Origin: Lepisosteus oculatus
Lineage: Eukaryota > Chordata > Actinopteri > Semionotiformes > Lepisosteidae
Reading direction: 5' to 3'
DNA length: 64,000 nucleotides
Assembly (NCBI RefSeq): GCF_040954835.1
Contig: NC_090706.1
Span: 24,003,148 to 24,067,147, forward strand
The notes below the pieces were generated by a model. That model was not told where the DNA came from. It did no database searches and worked only from the letters and a program-made list of their open reading frames with translations. The translations under genes and the position numbers were made by a program. Positions 50,823 to 63,200 of this stretch are shown here, piece after piece. Position 1 is the first letter of the stretch, and the number at the start of each line of letters is the position of its first letter.

Positions 50823-53800
50823 ATGGCAGTTCCACCAGCTTATGTTGACCTTGGCAAGTCAGCTCGGGATGTGTTCACCAAGGGATATGGTGAGTGAAGT
50901 CCGAGATCACGTCTTGATCGTGTGGCTCTCTGTGTAATAAGGTGCGCAGTAGTTCGCTCTGGACTCAGATCATGTGTAGGACTAGCTGTGGTACTCTTGA
51001 ACAAGATTATTTGCTCAAATTGCTCCAGTAAATGCCCTGCTTTACAACCCACCTTTGTAAATAAGAATTTGATCACAATTGGCTAACTTGTTTAAATAAA
51101 GTCAATATTTTTCTTTCACTGGTAACATTGTAGATATTTTGGTGTTCAGTTTACTCATTCTAATCCAAACTTTAGTTTTTTTTCTCAAACCAAAAAACAA
51201 GGAAATAGACACATGAAGAGTAAAGCCTTAAGTATGATTACATTTAGTGGTGTTTTTGTTCTGCTTCATCATAATAACGTTTTTTGCTAATATGCCTTTT
51301 TCTTATTTTATTATTATTTTATCAAAGATAATATTAATTTTATTACAGGTTTTGGCCTTATCAAACTGGATTTGAAGACAAAGTCAGAAAATGGATTGGT
51401 AGGTTTTACTTTGAGCTGTGAAGAGATTGTACTGCAGAAACAACTGATTTGCACTGGGAACATTTATGAGCTTGTAGATATTTGTTTTCTGCACACAGAT
51501 AGGTGAAATATATGATCATCTAAGTGGATTCTTGAGTGCTGTTATAGCAAGCCAGCTTCAAGAGTATACTTGACTGAACATTCCTATATGAAGTTGCTGT
51601 TATCACAGTAGCTAATTGCTAAAGGGTGTGTATTCAACATGTGGTGACTGAAAACCAGAACAGGTTATAGTTGTGAAAAGCTTGTCAGAACCGCAGAAAT
51701 GTACAGTAATACGCCCCTGGAACTGTTATATTGTTCTAGTCAGCCATTTTTAACCAGTTTGTGTCGCAGGTTCACATTGCTACTGCTGAAAACAGAGAAA
51801 GAAGTAATAGGTTTATTCCATGCTGGAAAAAAAGAAGAAAGAAAACACAATGTTTCAGCCATGTAGCCTTCTTCAGGTGTGAGAAAGACAAGGCAGAGAG
51901 CAAAGGTAATGTAGCGGGAGAACAAAGGCTGGGAGAGAGGAGGAGCGAGAGACGGGAGCAGGGGACAGAAAGAGAGGCCAATCAAGAGGTGTGAAGTCAG
52001 AATAGGTGTAGGTGTCTAACACCACACATATTCAAGGCCCCTCAGGACAATTCCGGATCACCCAGATGGCATCTTGTACCTCCAGCAACCTTATTTACTG
52101 TATCTCTTGCAGTAAATGCCCAGCCATCTACATTGGAGAAACAGGAAGGAGACTCAGAGACCGCGTCAGAGAACATGTTAGGGCTGTGAAGATTTAAGAT
52201 CTCTCCAAGCCCATTGTTTCCCATTTTACCTCTGATGGCCATGATCACACGAATCTCTCCGTCTGTGTTCTCAAAGACGGTTGTCCGAACTCATACATCA
52301 GAAAGACTACAGAAACCAAAATTATTCTGCAGCTAGGATCACACCTTCCCCCTTCTCTTAACCACAGACTACGTTTCTTCTAATTTCCTCCATTCAATGG
52401 AGGTTTCATTTCACACCTCTCTACACCTATTCAACTTCACACCTCTTGATTGGCCTCTCTTTCTGTCCCCTGCTCCCACCTCTCGCTCTTCCTCTCTTTG
52501 AGCCTTTGTTCTCCCGCTACATTACCTTTGCCTACTGCCTTGTCTCTCTCACACCTGAAGAGGGCTCCTCGGCTGAAACGTTGTGTTTTCTTTCTTCTTT
52601 GTTTGGAAGAAAGTGTGTGAGTGTGTTTGATTGTGTCTTTGTGTGCCTTGTGATGGGCTGGCATCCTGTCCAGGCCCTTGTGCCATTTGCGTGCTGGAAT
52701 AGACTCCAGTTCCACCCCTGTCGTCCTGTACTGGATGAAGTGGTTTAGAAAATGGATGGATGGAGTTTTGCATGAAATTTAAATACCTTTCAGTTTTGAC
52801 CTGGCTATTGTTTTGTTTGTGTCTAGGAATTCACAAGCTCTGGGTCTGCAAATACTGAGACTAGCAAAGTGACCGGGAGTCTTGAAACCAAGTATAAGTG
52901 GGCCGAGCATGGCCTGACATTCACTGAGAAGTGGAACACAGATAACACCTTGGGAACCGAGATAACCATCGAAGATCAGGTAATGCTCCAAACACAGGAG
53001 AGTGATTTGGAATTGCTGTCAAGTGTTCATTGATAAAAATAACCCTTAAATGCAAAACTTGGATCTCCTTTCTGTTCAGCTTGCCAAAGGATTGAAGCTG
53101 ACTTTCGACTCCTCGTTTTCACCAAACACTGGGTAAGAAGTGACAGTGCTTTAAATGATGATGACAGTACTGTGGACAGGACTTCAGTGCCTGATTAAAA
53201 GTGTGGTCAGGTGCTTAAGTTGTGTGCTTTCCGAACTGTGCTGTGTTGAAGCATTTCTACATTGTCAAATAGTAAACACTTTTTACAACACAGTGTTTTA
53301 GTTTCACAATTAATTTCACCGCAGTAGTACAGTAGTTACTAAGGTGAAATTTATAGACATCGTTGCTTTTCTTTTTTCCAAGAAACAAGGTTTTAAGTAA
53401 TGATTTGTGTTTTGCATAATTATATGAGGGAACAAGTAATAGGTTTATTCCATGCTGAAAAGAGAAGAGACAAAACACGTTTCGGCTGTGAAGCCTTCTT
53501 CAAGAAGACTTCACAGCCGAAACGTTGTTTTCACTCTTTTCTTTTCAGCATGGAATAAACCTATTACTTGTTGCTTTGAAGACTACGCATGCTGACGCAG
53601 CTACCCACCTGAACTACTTCATAATTATATTAAGTTGAATTATTTTAAAGCCATAAGTAAAGATAATTACAGTTGATGTGAAAGGTCTTCGATTACAATT
53701 ACTAGGTTATAGACTTTTAAATTAGTTTTTAATTTTAAAACCACAATCTTGTTACAGTGCACTTTTACCTATTTTTAGGTTGCTTCAGCGGTACTTTATA

Positions 53801-56800
53801 AAACAATGACTATATTGAAATGTGTTTACAAGCTGCACCTAAACAAAAACAGTATTACTATTTTAACAATATTAATTAGAAGTGTATGAGAAATTCCATG
53901 TATAATAATTTTAGCTTAATGCTTGGTGGTTGTTGATCAAAACAATGCAGTGGTATTACTTTCAGTAGTTCCAGAAGAAATCACTTCATTGTCTAGTTAG
54001 AATCATATATTCAATTTGTATTTTATGTACAAATTGTATTGTATTTGTATTCTGAGTACTTGACAATAAAAATGTTATTTACTTACTCCCTTTATTGCCC
54101 AAGATGAGAAATTTGCTTTGTAGGCAGGTACAAGTCATAACACAATACATTCAACACAACCTAAACCCATTAACAGATAAGAAATATACAAGCATGATGA
54201 AAAAATAAATATATAAATAAAATATGTAAAGTATACAATTTATTAATTAAGCAGGTTAATAGCTGTAAGAATAAAGGATTTGTCATATGATTTAACTTTG
54301 CATGTTACTGGCATTAAAAAGAAGCTCTTTTGTGTTTCCCTATTGTGTTTTGTTTGACTATAGCAAAAAGAGTGGTAAGATTAAGACTGGTTATAAAAGG
54401 GAGCATATCAACCTGGGTTGTGATGTGGACTTCGACATTGCCGGGCCCTCTGTGCGCGGAGCGGTGGTGCTTGGCTTCGAGGGCTGGCTTGCTGGCTACC
54501 AGATGACCTTTGAAGCAGGGAAATCCAGGGTCACTCAGAGCAACTTTGCTGTTGGCTACAAGACAGACGAGTTCCAGCTTCACACGAATGTGTAAGTGTG
54601 CCACTCTGAAATATGGAGGAGCCTTGTTTAGCGACGAGTGCTGCCTTTTGATTGATTTTATGTTCATCTTGGACTACACCAGAGCTTGGAGGTGAATGCT
54701 GCTGTTTCATTTTTGCAGTTAATACCAGTATCACAGTGCACAGCATGCATACGGTTCATCAAGAGGCACAAAGGCACCTTATATTATGGTCCTAATGCAG
54801 TTCCTTGTCACTTGCAGCTGCTTTTCCGGGATGTATTTCTTTGATAACTAGACAGCTGAATGTGCTTAAACTAACCCATTATTTGAATGGTTTGCACTAT
54901 GTAGTATTTCCTTGGTAAATTGAAAAGATACCAGCAGGTATCTCCTTCATTTGATTGTATTCTACATGTAAGCTACTGAAAAATTAATGAACTAACATAT
55001 GTTTTTTTACAAATGGTGATTGCTCTTTGTACTTATTTTAAAGAGGCATTTAGTTTTTATTGTGTGTTGCCTCATATCTTCGTATGTTGTTCTGCTTTTT
55101 ACAGTTTTCTAACTATTTTTATTTGCTGTTGATGCTGCAAATCACCAGAAAGGGAACATTTGTTTCATGGTAATGCTGAGATGAAGATGCAGCTTAAGAA
55201 AATTGAACATGGTTTGTGGAGTCTTTGACGTGAACCACAAAAGAATTATTGCCACTGTTTTTAAGATTCCTAGCAGTGAAGTTATTTCATGCTGTTGACT
55301 TGCACTGTATTAATGTGCCAGACAGCCGTGCAAAAATGTAATAACTTTAACTACTCAAACATGTTATATGGTCTTCTTGGCTCACTGCATCAAGCAGTTT
55401 CATATCCTGTAGTATCATAAAATAAATCAAGTGAGATAGTAAAGAGAATGTGCTGCGTTCTTGTAAGCCTTGTTTAAAGACTGATGTCAGACATAAAAGC
55501 ATGGAGAAGTTATTTGCAAATTGGTCATTTCCATTCAGTATTTCAGTATTTTATTGCTTAATAGAAGTGACAAAAAGAGAAATGATTTTATTTTTAGATA
55601 GACTGTCTTTAAGCATATTGGTTGTGAAGAGAAACCACAGCATTGATTTAAAGTAGGATTAGGTCTTTATTTCACAGTTCCCTGCTTTCTAAGTGTTGTG
55701 TGCGATGAAGGAAAAAAATAAAAGAAAACAGTATATACACTTTGTACACTTAGATGGATTTTAAGCACATTTTTTTAAAGATTGCAATGTGAAAAGAGGG
55801 TTAAAGTCAAACAATCACTATAACTAAAACTATAAATTTGACCAAATCTGATGCAAAAACCACTGGGAATGAATTTAAAAATACCAATTTGTGTAATTTT
55901 TTAGGGATACATACATAGACGTGGGAACTACATACAGTAGAGCCAATTTGGATTTTCATAAGTGCTGATTCCTTAAATAACTATCAAGATTGAAATAATT
56001 AAGATATTAAATCTGAGTTTTTATTTGTATTTCTCAAGTTTGTAATCCATCAATCCAGGTAATGTATTCATTATATTACAAATAATATATGTTCATGTGG
56101 GTGAAGCAGTACATAGAATAGGATAATCAAACAATCAGTAAATCAATTGTAGATTTAAAAACATCATTGGAGTGTGCGTTTTTATTTGTGATTGGGAGAT
56201 GTATTCCAGGGAACTACCACTGAAATGGCTCAGATAAGAATAAGAATAGGATGAAAATCTATGGTACAGGAGTGAAATCTGACTTCACTAAAATTCCACT
56301 TATGTGTAATGGTTTCTGGAACTGAGCTCTTCCGCACTTGAGAGCTGTCTGGTATTTTTCCTCCCTCACCTTGCATCTGCAATCATGGAATTGTAATCTG
56401 TGGAGGTGGGAGGTGGTCTTTTTTCAGTTTTTCATGGTTATGGTGTGGCAATGCGGGACAGTTGTCTGTAGACCCTGTTTGTACATTGTTTGTTTTCCCT
56501 TTGCAGGAATGATGGGACAGAGTTTGGAGGCTCAATTTATCAAAAGGTGAACGACAATCTGGAAACTGCTGTCAATCTAGCATGGACAGCTGGGAACAGC
56601 AACACCCGCTTTGGAATTGCAGCAAAATATCAAATAGATGCAGATGCATCATTCTCGGTATGGACAGCTTTGTGTTTTACTGGTTTTCTGACACAGGCAT
56701 GACACATCTTTACCTGCAGTAACATCACTTTGTGTGTTTTTGCTAACATTAAGATTTGACTTGACTCCACTTGTTAGCCTAATCATCATAACACAATACA

Positions 56801-57772
56801 AAATGTAACTCCTGTTGCAGTGTTCCTGTATTAGAAGTATTTTGTACTCTTGGTGTTTTGAAATGTCAAGTTCTTGTTTTGATTTATTATTGGTTCTTAC
56901 AATAACGACAATCTTCTTTTAAAACCTTCAGGCTAAAGTGAACAATTCAAGCCTAATTGGATTAGGATACACTCAGACATTAAAGCCAGGTGAGTATTTC
57001 TGAGAGAAAGTGGAAGACATTGACAGTTTTCTCATTAGATAATGTATTGCATTACTGATGTTAATGTAATATTGGCATTATGTGTACCTACAAAGAGACT
57101 TCAAAGTTCCATGAAGACCTGAAGTACATACTTGTGTAAACTAAATGAACAAATTCACACTACAATTTAAGCTCAAAGACTGGAATTTCAAAGTCAGGAT
57201 CTTTTGACATCAACCAATCACAATGAAAACCTACGTTCATTTTCCCAAAGTCACTGATGGCATTGTACAGAGTAATATCAAGACTTAGAGAATCTGTAAG
57301 TTTCATTCTATGTGTGGATATATATCACTGTTTTTTACAGTGCCTTGGTACTGAATCTCCTTCATCAGATGCAGTCTTTTTCATGCATTTCTGCTGGAAA
57401 CATGTTTTGCTTATTTGTAGATCTGCTGCATTAACTGTATTTTCTACTGTATTTTAATATTATTTTTACTTGTTAGAGGAATGCAAGTAACTTTGATACT
57501 ACAAACTTTTGGAAGATGCCTGTATTACTGGGCAAAAACATGTATGACCTTTAGTGTTTCACTGACTTGTTTTAAACGGATTTATAGTCTACAATAGTGT
57601 TTCAAGATAATATCACAGATGTTAATGACATATATGTTAGTATGTTTAAATTATATTTACCAGTGTGATTTTCTCCCCAGGCATCAAACTGACTCTCTCG
57701 GCTCTTCTGGATGGTAAAAACATCAACGCAGGAGGCCATAAATTGGGTCTAGGACTGGAGTTTGAAGCATAG
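50823..57772 (+). CDS. vdac1: Voltage-dependent anion channel 1 (mitochondrial outer-membrane porin), complete
   Basis: Beta-barrel porin carrying ATP, ADP and other metabolites across the mitochondrial outer membrane; it binds hexokinase and takes part in apoptosis. Eight coding exons: 50823-50889, 51349-51398, 52827-52979, 53080-53132, 54364-54591, 56507-56657, 56932-56989, 57681-57772. All junctions are GT-AG and phases match, giving 852 nt and 283 residues, the human length. The start [12 protein letters not shown] begins the pore-lining N-terminal helix. The membrane-facing Glu73 (FTEKW) is present, as is the GLK nucleotide-contact motif (AKGLKLTF). The C-terminal KLGLGLEF fits the beta-signal for outer-membrane insertion. 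The Cys equivalent to human C127 is kept (LGCDVDF), while human C232 is Ser (ADASFSAK). The last residues are EFEA rather than EFQA. Intron 3 holds a Penelope-like element and a SINE. VDAC2 is excluded by the lack of its N-terminal extension; VDAC3 is less similar. Confidence 0.98.
51770..52612 (+). mobile_element. Penelope-like retroelement remnant with inverted terminal arms
   Basis: About 235-bp arms in opposite orientation: the left (51770-52008) reads gtttattccatgctgg...cacaatgtttcagcc...gaggccaatcaagaggtgtg, and the right (52380-52612) is its complement, ending ctgaaacgttgtgttttctt. Between them lies a fragment of the element's endonuclease. Penelope-like elements are known for GIY-YIG endonucleases and variably oriented terminal repeats. 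The reverse transcriptase is absent, so the copy is dead. It sits in vdac1 intron 3 and directly abuts a SINE 3' fragment. Confidence 0.82.
52018..52382 (+). pseudogene. GIY-YIG endonuclease fragment of a Penelope-like element
   Basis: One frame reads through a Cys-rich lead (YCISCSKC) into the GIY-YIG core [18 protein letters not shown]. It meets a stop (TAA at 52195-52197) and continues in the same frame with [14 protein letters not shown], up to LNHRLRFF and a second TAA. The Cys pair, the Y-x-G-E-T-G block and the following KPIVSHF block match the C-terminal endonuclease of Penelope-like elements. The upstream RT domain is gone and there is an internal stop, so this is a non-functional remnant. 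Confidence 0.8.
52613..52768 (+). mobile_element. tRNA-derived SINE, 3' fragment
   Basis: 3' half of the 21815 family: gtgatgggctggcatcctgt, ccaggccc, aatagactccagttccaccc, cctgtactggatgaagtggt, ending in gatggatgga. It starts immediately after the Penelope-like right arm. It lies in vdac1 intron 3, about 60 bp before exon 4. Confidence 0.85.
53428..53632. mobile_element. Penelope-like fold-back element in vdac1 intron 5
   Basis: The left arm starts ggaacaagtaataggtttat tccatgctgaaaagagaag, with cgtttcggctgtgaagcctt. The right arm starts cttcacagccgaaacgttg, with cttttcagcatggaataaac ctattacttgtt. The outer end is cgcatgctgacgcagctacc cacctgaact. The arms are near-perfect inverses, and the centre is an immediate palindrome (gccttcttcaagaagac). 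The arms look better preserved than in the other fold-backs, so it may be the youngest. Confidence 0.85.
54592..56506 (+). other. vdac1: vdac1 intron 6
   Basis: About 1.9 kb between the exon 6 donor (GTAAGT) and the exon 7 acceptor (TTTGCAG). I recognise no repeat family or additional exon in it. Confidence 0.8.
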
Positions 57773-59435
57773 AAGACTGATATGCACAATCCTAAACTTC
57801 CAAATATTTTAATGAATAGCTACCTTCACAACCTGGTGTTTACCTTGTATGTGTAACCAAGTGGGATACGAGTATTATTGTACTGTCAATTATACTACTG
57901 ATAATCTGCAAATTCTAAAGGACAACTGAACCTAAAAAAAAAAGAATTATGGGCCCAATGTCAGTATAAGACTAGATGATAATTTGCAAAATTTAGATGC
58001 AATTAGTCCTTAAGACTTTTCATCTTGGAAATGTATTGAATTCCACTGCATTTTTGTAGTCTTTTGAGCTATATATGTATATTTATTTTTTCTGTATTCA
58101 GAGGAGAAAATCTGGTGTAAAAAACTTGCTTTAAAGGCTTGTGGTGAGTAGGGGCAGGGCAAAATCTGTTATGGATTGGCCACTAGGTGGGGCTGCGATA
58201 ACACGCATTTCATGTATGACCAATGCTACCATTTGGTGTTGCTGATTTAAGTTACTGTAGTGTTTCTTTCAGCCAAAATCTCTGACTAATAAGGGAAGTA
58301 TCTGTTTCAACTTTAATGTAGTGGGTAGGTTTAGTTGTCCTTCACTTATACAAGTGTAGTTTTAAAAAAGGCACTAAACTTGTCTGTTATACACATTCAA
58401 TGCATATGTTTCACTAGTATTTGTGTGTGCAATATTTTGGTGTGAATATTTTATTACATACTGTACAAGTTTACAATAGCATTTTAATGTTTTCTTCCAC
58501 TTGCTTATAAAGAAAAAATCTGTTCAGTGACCCATGTAAAGGGCTGGATCATAGTAAATAATGCCCTATATTCTGTCAACCTTAAAACAAAAAAAATATT
58601 TTGGTTCTTAAAATTGATGCATTTTGATAGGAGATTTAGTCTTCCAATTTTGATGTTAACCTAGGTGCAAAACCCAACTGTACTTGACAGTACTGTCAGC
58701 CCCTAAAATTAAATTATTAACTTAATCTTTATGTGGCCTGTTTTTTTTACACATCATTTTTAAAGACAAGTCATAAGGCTATAGTTCATTTACCAGTTTC
58801 AGCACTACTGCTGCAGATGGGTGGTGGGTTTGCACAAAATGTGGGTGTTTTACCAAGAAATACTGAAACACCCAGCTGATGGTACAGTACATACTGGGAA
58901 ATTCTACACTATCTAAAATCTGAAGATTTTGGAAAAAGGAAATTTCGGTATTAATGCCCACCGAAAGTAAAAATAGCATTTTTAAAATTAAATTGAGTAA
59001 TTTCAGAAATGTTGCCCTCTAGCATTCTTTCCCAAATTCACTCTTTAACTGTACCTCTTTTTTGGGAGTTATATGAGGATCTGAGTAAAGATGTACTGTA
59101 ATACACATATGAGCAGTGATCTGTTGTATCACTGATGGTAACATTTTATGGTTACAGATTCTGAGGATATTTGACACCTCTGCTTTATTATGTAGATTTT
59201 TATTTTAACAGTTCATATATAGTGATTGCTAAATGTAGATCTGTGGGCATGTATTATTTTCCCACTAAATTCATATCAGTGTATGATTGTTGAATTCATA
59301 TAAAAAACAAGAACTGTTTTGCACTAAATGTCCCTATGATGCTGGTAAAAAAACTTAAGGTTTTTTTTACAACATTCTGCCTGGAGCAAAGAGCATGAGT
59401 TTTGTGAATAAACAGCATTAATCCAAATGCTGGCC
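57773..59435 (+). other. vdac1: vdac1 3' untranslated region (presumed)
   Basis: Sequence after the TAG stop. The first clear AATAAA in a plausible 3'-end context is at 59407-59412. A shorter 3' UTR from a variant signal is possible, because vertebrate VDAC1 messages often end earlier. No coding feature lies here. Confidence 0.5.
59407..59412 (+). terminator. vdac1: Candidate vdac1 polyadenylation signal
   Basis: AATAAA hexamer in the context gtgaataaacagc, about 1.6 kb after the stop codon. The cleavage site is not identified. Confidence 0.45.
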
Positions 59436-60282
59436 AAACATCGTAATGGAAAAAACGTCTCCTGACAATCCATAAATTAAATATTTGTTAAGCTTTCCAA
59501 GCCAACGTTAATATCCGTGTTACATCCATGGTGCCAGAATTTGTTCTTGTCTTTTTAAGGTGTTCAGCAGGTTGACCCTCCATCTCTGTTCAATGACGTT
59601 CAAGTCAATTCACATTAATGTTTAACAAGTACGAATCTACAACCACCTTCAAATGTTCAAACATTAATGGCAATGCAGTTACTCATCTGTACCTTTCCTG
59701 TAGCAGAGTCCCAGGCAGACAGCCTATGAATTACAAAGAGAATGGAACTGGGTGTGTTTGGTATGCATTTCAGCCAGTCATATACAGTAGGAATGTTGCG
59801 ACATGTGACACAGATGTACAAACCACATTAAAAAAAAAGATTATTTAAATTTAGCGTTTGTTTACCACAGTATGTGGATGTTCTTTTAAACAGCTGTTAC
59901 TATACTATAGAGTTATAGAGTTTTTCAGTTATACCACAAAGGATGAACACAATATTATACAATGTCTAATAATCCTTAATGATTGATCAATGTACAGCAT
60001 ACGTGTACGGTATAATATTCTCCATGAAAACAAACCAGTTTACTGTTGGGGGAAAAAAACCCTTCATACTGTACATGTTGGTTAAAGCAGATAAGTGGTG
60101 TAAAGCAGTGCTTATTACATATTATTATAAACAGATTTAAGAGTCATTTTCCAAAGGACTCATCGACTAAAAAAATACATGACGAAATGCTTTCATTTCG
60201 GTGTTACGTTCGTCAATCGCCGTCTTTCTCCGCCCGGGTGATGAGGAATTGGGACCGCGCCTCCCCAGTTTATAGATCCAAG
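59436..60282 (+). promoter_or_regulatory. kct2: vdac1-kct2 intergenic spacer with kct2 promoter
   Basis: Short intergenic region. The last 80-100 bp before the kct2 ATG become CpG-bearing and less AT-rich (60200-60270: cgtcaatcgccg, ctccgcccgggtg, gggaccgcgcctcccc), including a GC-box-like ccgccc. This fits a TATA-less housekeeping promoter. The remainder is AT-rich and empty. Confidence 0.5.
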
Positions 60283-63200
60283 ATGGCGACTTGCAGGAAG
60301 ATGGAGCGAAGATATGTGTTTTACTTTTCCGTGTTCTTCTTTCTATTACCTGTCACCTGTTCTTCGAATATGTCAGGTAAATAATCAGTGTTTATTTCCA
60401 AGACAGGATTTGCATTTCTTATAAATGAGATAGCACTCAGGCTAGTTTCGACTAATACTGTAGCTGCTAGATTAGAGATGCCACCTGGGTAGTTGCAGCT
60501 ATACAGCTTTTTCTGTACCCCACCTAGCAAAACGTGTGGATTCTTTGCTGTAATTTACATGCACCAAAGCAGCCAGTCTAAAGAAATATTCCTAAACTCA
60601 GTGAGGAATACAGGAGGAACTAAAACGGGGTGTAGCTATACTACAGCACGTTGACACCGTACAGTCGAAAAATAAAAATATAAAAGAAGACTAAAATTTA
60701 ATTTTCTTTGATGTCGATTAGATAAAAGGACTTTTTGGTTGCTTCTAAGCCATCCCAGTGCACTGTGTATTGTGATTTATGTATCTTTTTAGTTCACGTT
60801 CAAAGTTATGGAGTAGCGACAATGAGTAGCTAAAAATGTGACAGTTGTTAACTGCCGGTACCGACATGCTGTTCTCTCGTTTTATGGCCTTGTTCCTTAA
60901 TGTGTCGGCCATTGGGTTTCCTAAGAAATGTGATTTTAATGTTGAAATATTTCAGATGAGTGCGAGATAAATCAAACAACAGTAACTGCGGTCTTGATTA
61001 CAGTTAATTTGTAAATTAGCCTTTAATACGTGCAAAACAATAGAAAAAATTGGGATTATTCACGTCGGTCGTATGTACTGTGAACACCAGACTGAGAAAA
61101 AAGGAACGCAACAGTATCTCTTGGTTAGTTTTTAATCTGCGGGTGGTGCTTTAATTTTGCAAAGATTAACAAAAGGGTGAATTATACTATCATGTTTTGT
61201 GCAGTGAACTCCGAGTCATTACCACTAGTTGAAGGATTCAGAAGAAAATAGATCTCAAATGTAAAACATTTAGAAATAAAGTTAGGTCTAGAGAAAATTA
61301 ATTTTAAGCAGTAGTTGCAGAGTAACTCTGTCATATTCATTGAAAAACAATGGTTGTCTGTAAATATGTATTTACAGAAATTATTGTTTTATATTAAGTT
61401 TATTTCGCCTTGCATACTTGGTAATTCACATGAATCTATTTTGTACGTTTACTTTAATCCATTCAGCAGTCCAAAGGTTTTATCGGATTAATGTATTATT
61501 TCTTCAGTTACAGGAGGATTATACCATCTGTTGATGCTGGTTACTTATTTCCACAAAGTAATGAAAACCACAGTTTCGTTTTCTCAGTCACTGGCTGACA
61601 ATGGAATAAATGCAAAGCTTTAAGAACAATCACATTGTTTCACTAGGTTTTAGGTCCCATGTTTCTTAAATTTTATATGCTCCTAGATTCTGAAATACAT
61701 TTTGAGAAAGGAACTTTAAAAAAAAAAACATCTTCTGGAGCTACATCACTTCAGTGTTCTGCACTGGACATACAGTTAAGAACCCAGTGAATAACCCAAC
61801 ACTAGACAAATAATTGATAAAACTGTGGTAAAATAATCCTTTCTTGTGTTTTATCATTATTAGTTTATTGATCTTGCAAAAAAGCTGTCTGCAGTTATTA
61901 AAGTTTAAGAAACAGGAGCTGTATATAGGTGCATAAGTTAGGAGGCTCCAATGCACGTACACAGAGGGAGTTTATTCAGCTTCATTAGTGCATGGTTTCA
62001 GGAATGAATGGGTTTATTTAGTTCAAGGTCTCCTGCTTGGGTTTAGACTGTAATTTTGCAGGCTCTGAATGGGGTCTCCTGGGACCTAGGATTGAATGAA
62101 TCATTCCATTGATTAGAAGTCAAATGATAGGTTCCATTATGGAGGTATTTATTTCACACTTTGAACATATCTCAGTTTGTTTTAACTATTTGCTTTGAGA
62201 GCATAGTAAAAGAATAATTTGTATAGATGTACTAAGCTGGTGGAAACGTTTAGGAGAATAAATCTAGAAAACCATATTTTTTTAAATCAAAATTTAATTG
62301 ACTTAAATAATATTTTTAAAACTAGTTCAGCAATTTAAGTATTTCCAATCTGGACACTAGTCAACCGCTGACATTATAGTGAGAAATCCTAGAAGTTCAG
62401 TGGAACCAGCTAGAACACGTTTCTTTAATCATTATATAGGGGGGCTTGAAGCTCCCCCACCCATACTGTACCTAATATTCTGAAATCCATAAAGAAAACT
62501 CAGGTTAGGTTTTAGACAGTTTTTTTAAGGCTCCCTTTTTTAAGACTCTTTAGCTCTTGTAAATAGTTTTCTAAAGTAACCGTTGTGTTGTTACATACAT
62601 TTATTGTAAAAAGATTTTAGAGTTGTGAATAATCAAAGAGAAATAGTCTAGGAGAATTATAGTCCATAACTGAATACAGCTGACTGGTCACATTTGATCA
62701 AATGCCAAATGCTGTTTTTGCAAAAGCAAAAATTTAGCTTATATAAATTCAGATGGGGCCACAACTATTATGGAACGTGCCTGTGACCTTTGACCTATCT
62801 TTTAGGTGACATACAGTACAAAAGTGTCTTATACTGTAGCTCCTTAGAGCATGCATTTATAGTCATGCTTATTCTATATACACTCCTACCCCAGTATAAG
62901 AACATTGGGTACATGAATTTCTCTTTCAAAAATGTTTTTGTCTGTAAAATTTGATATGTCATCTTGGACTCTAATACTTGCTGCTTGCTGCCCTATATCA
63001 TTTTATAACTAATCATATCTGCAAACCTAAATACTTTTTTTACAGATCCACAAGGACTGAACACGCCTAATAATTCTACATCACAGCCTCCTAGAATTTC
63101 TGTTGAGCCGGAGAAAAATATGCAAGGATCCAACAAGGACACTTCATCTGATTCTGCTGCTCCCCGTATACTTCCTACCCCTGCTCCTGCTACCACTGTT

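Noticed and set aside
51740..52748. Similar open frames on opposite strands at 51740-51985 (minus) and 52446-52748 (plus)
   Set aside because: They are the two inverted arms of the Penelope-like element read through; they are not genes.
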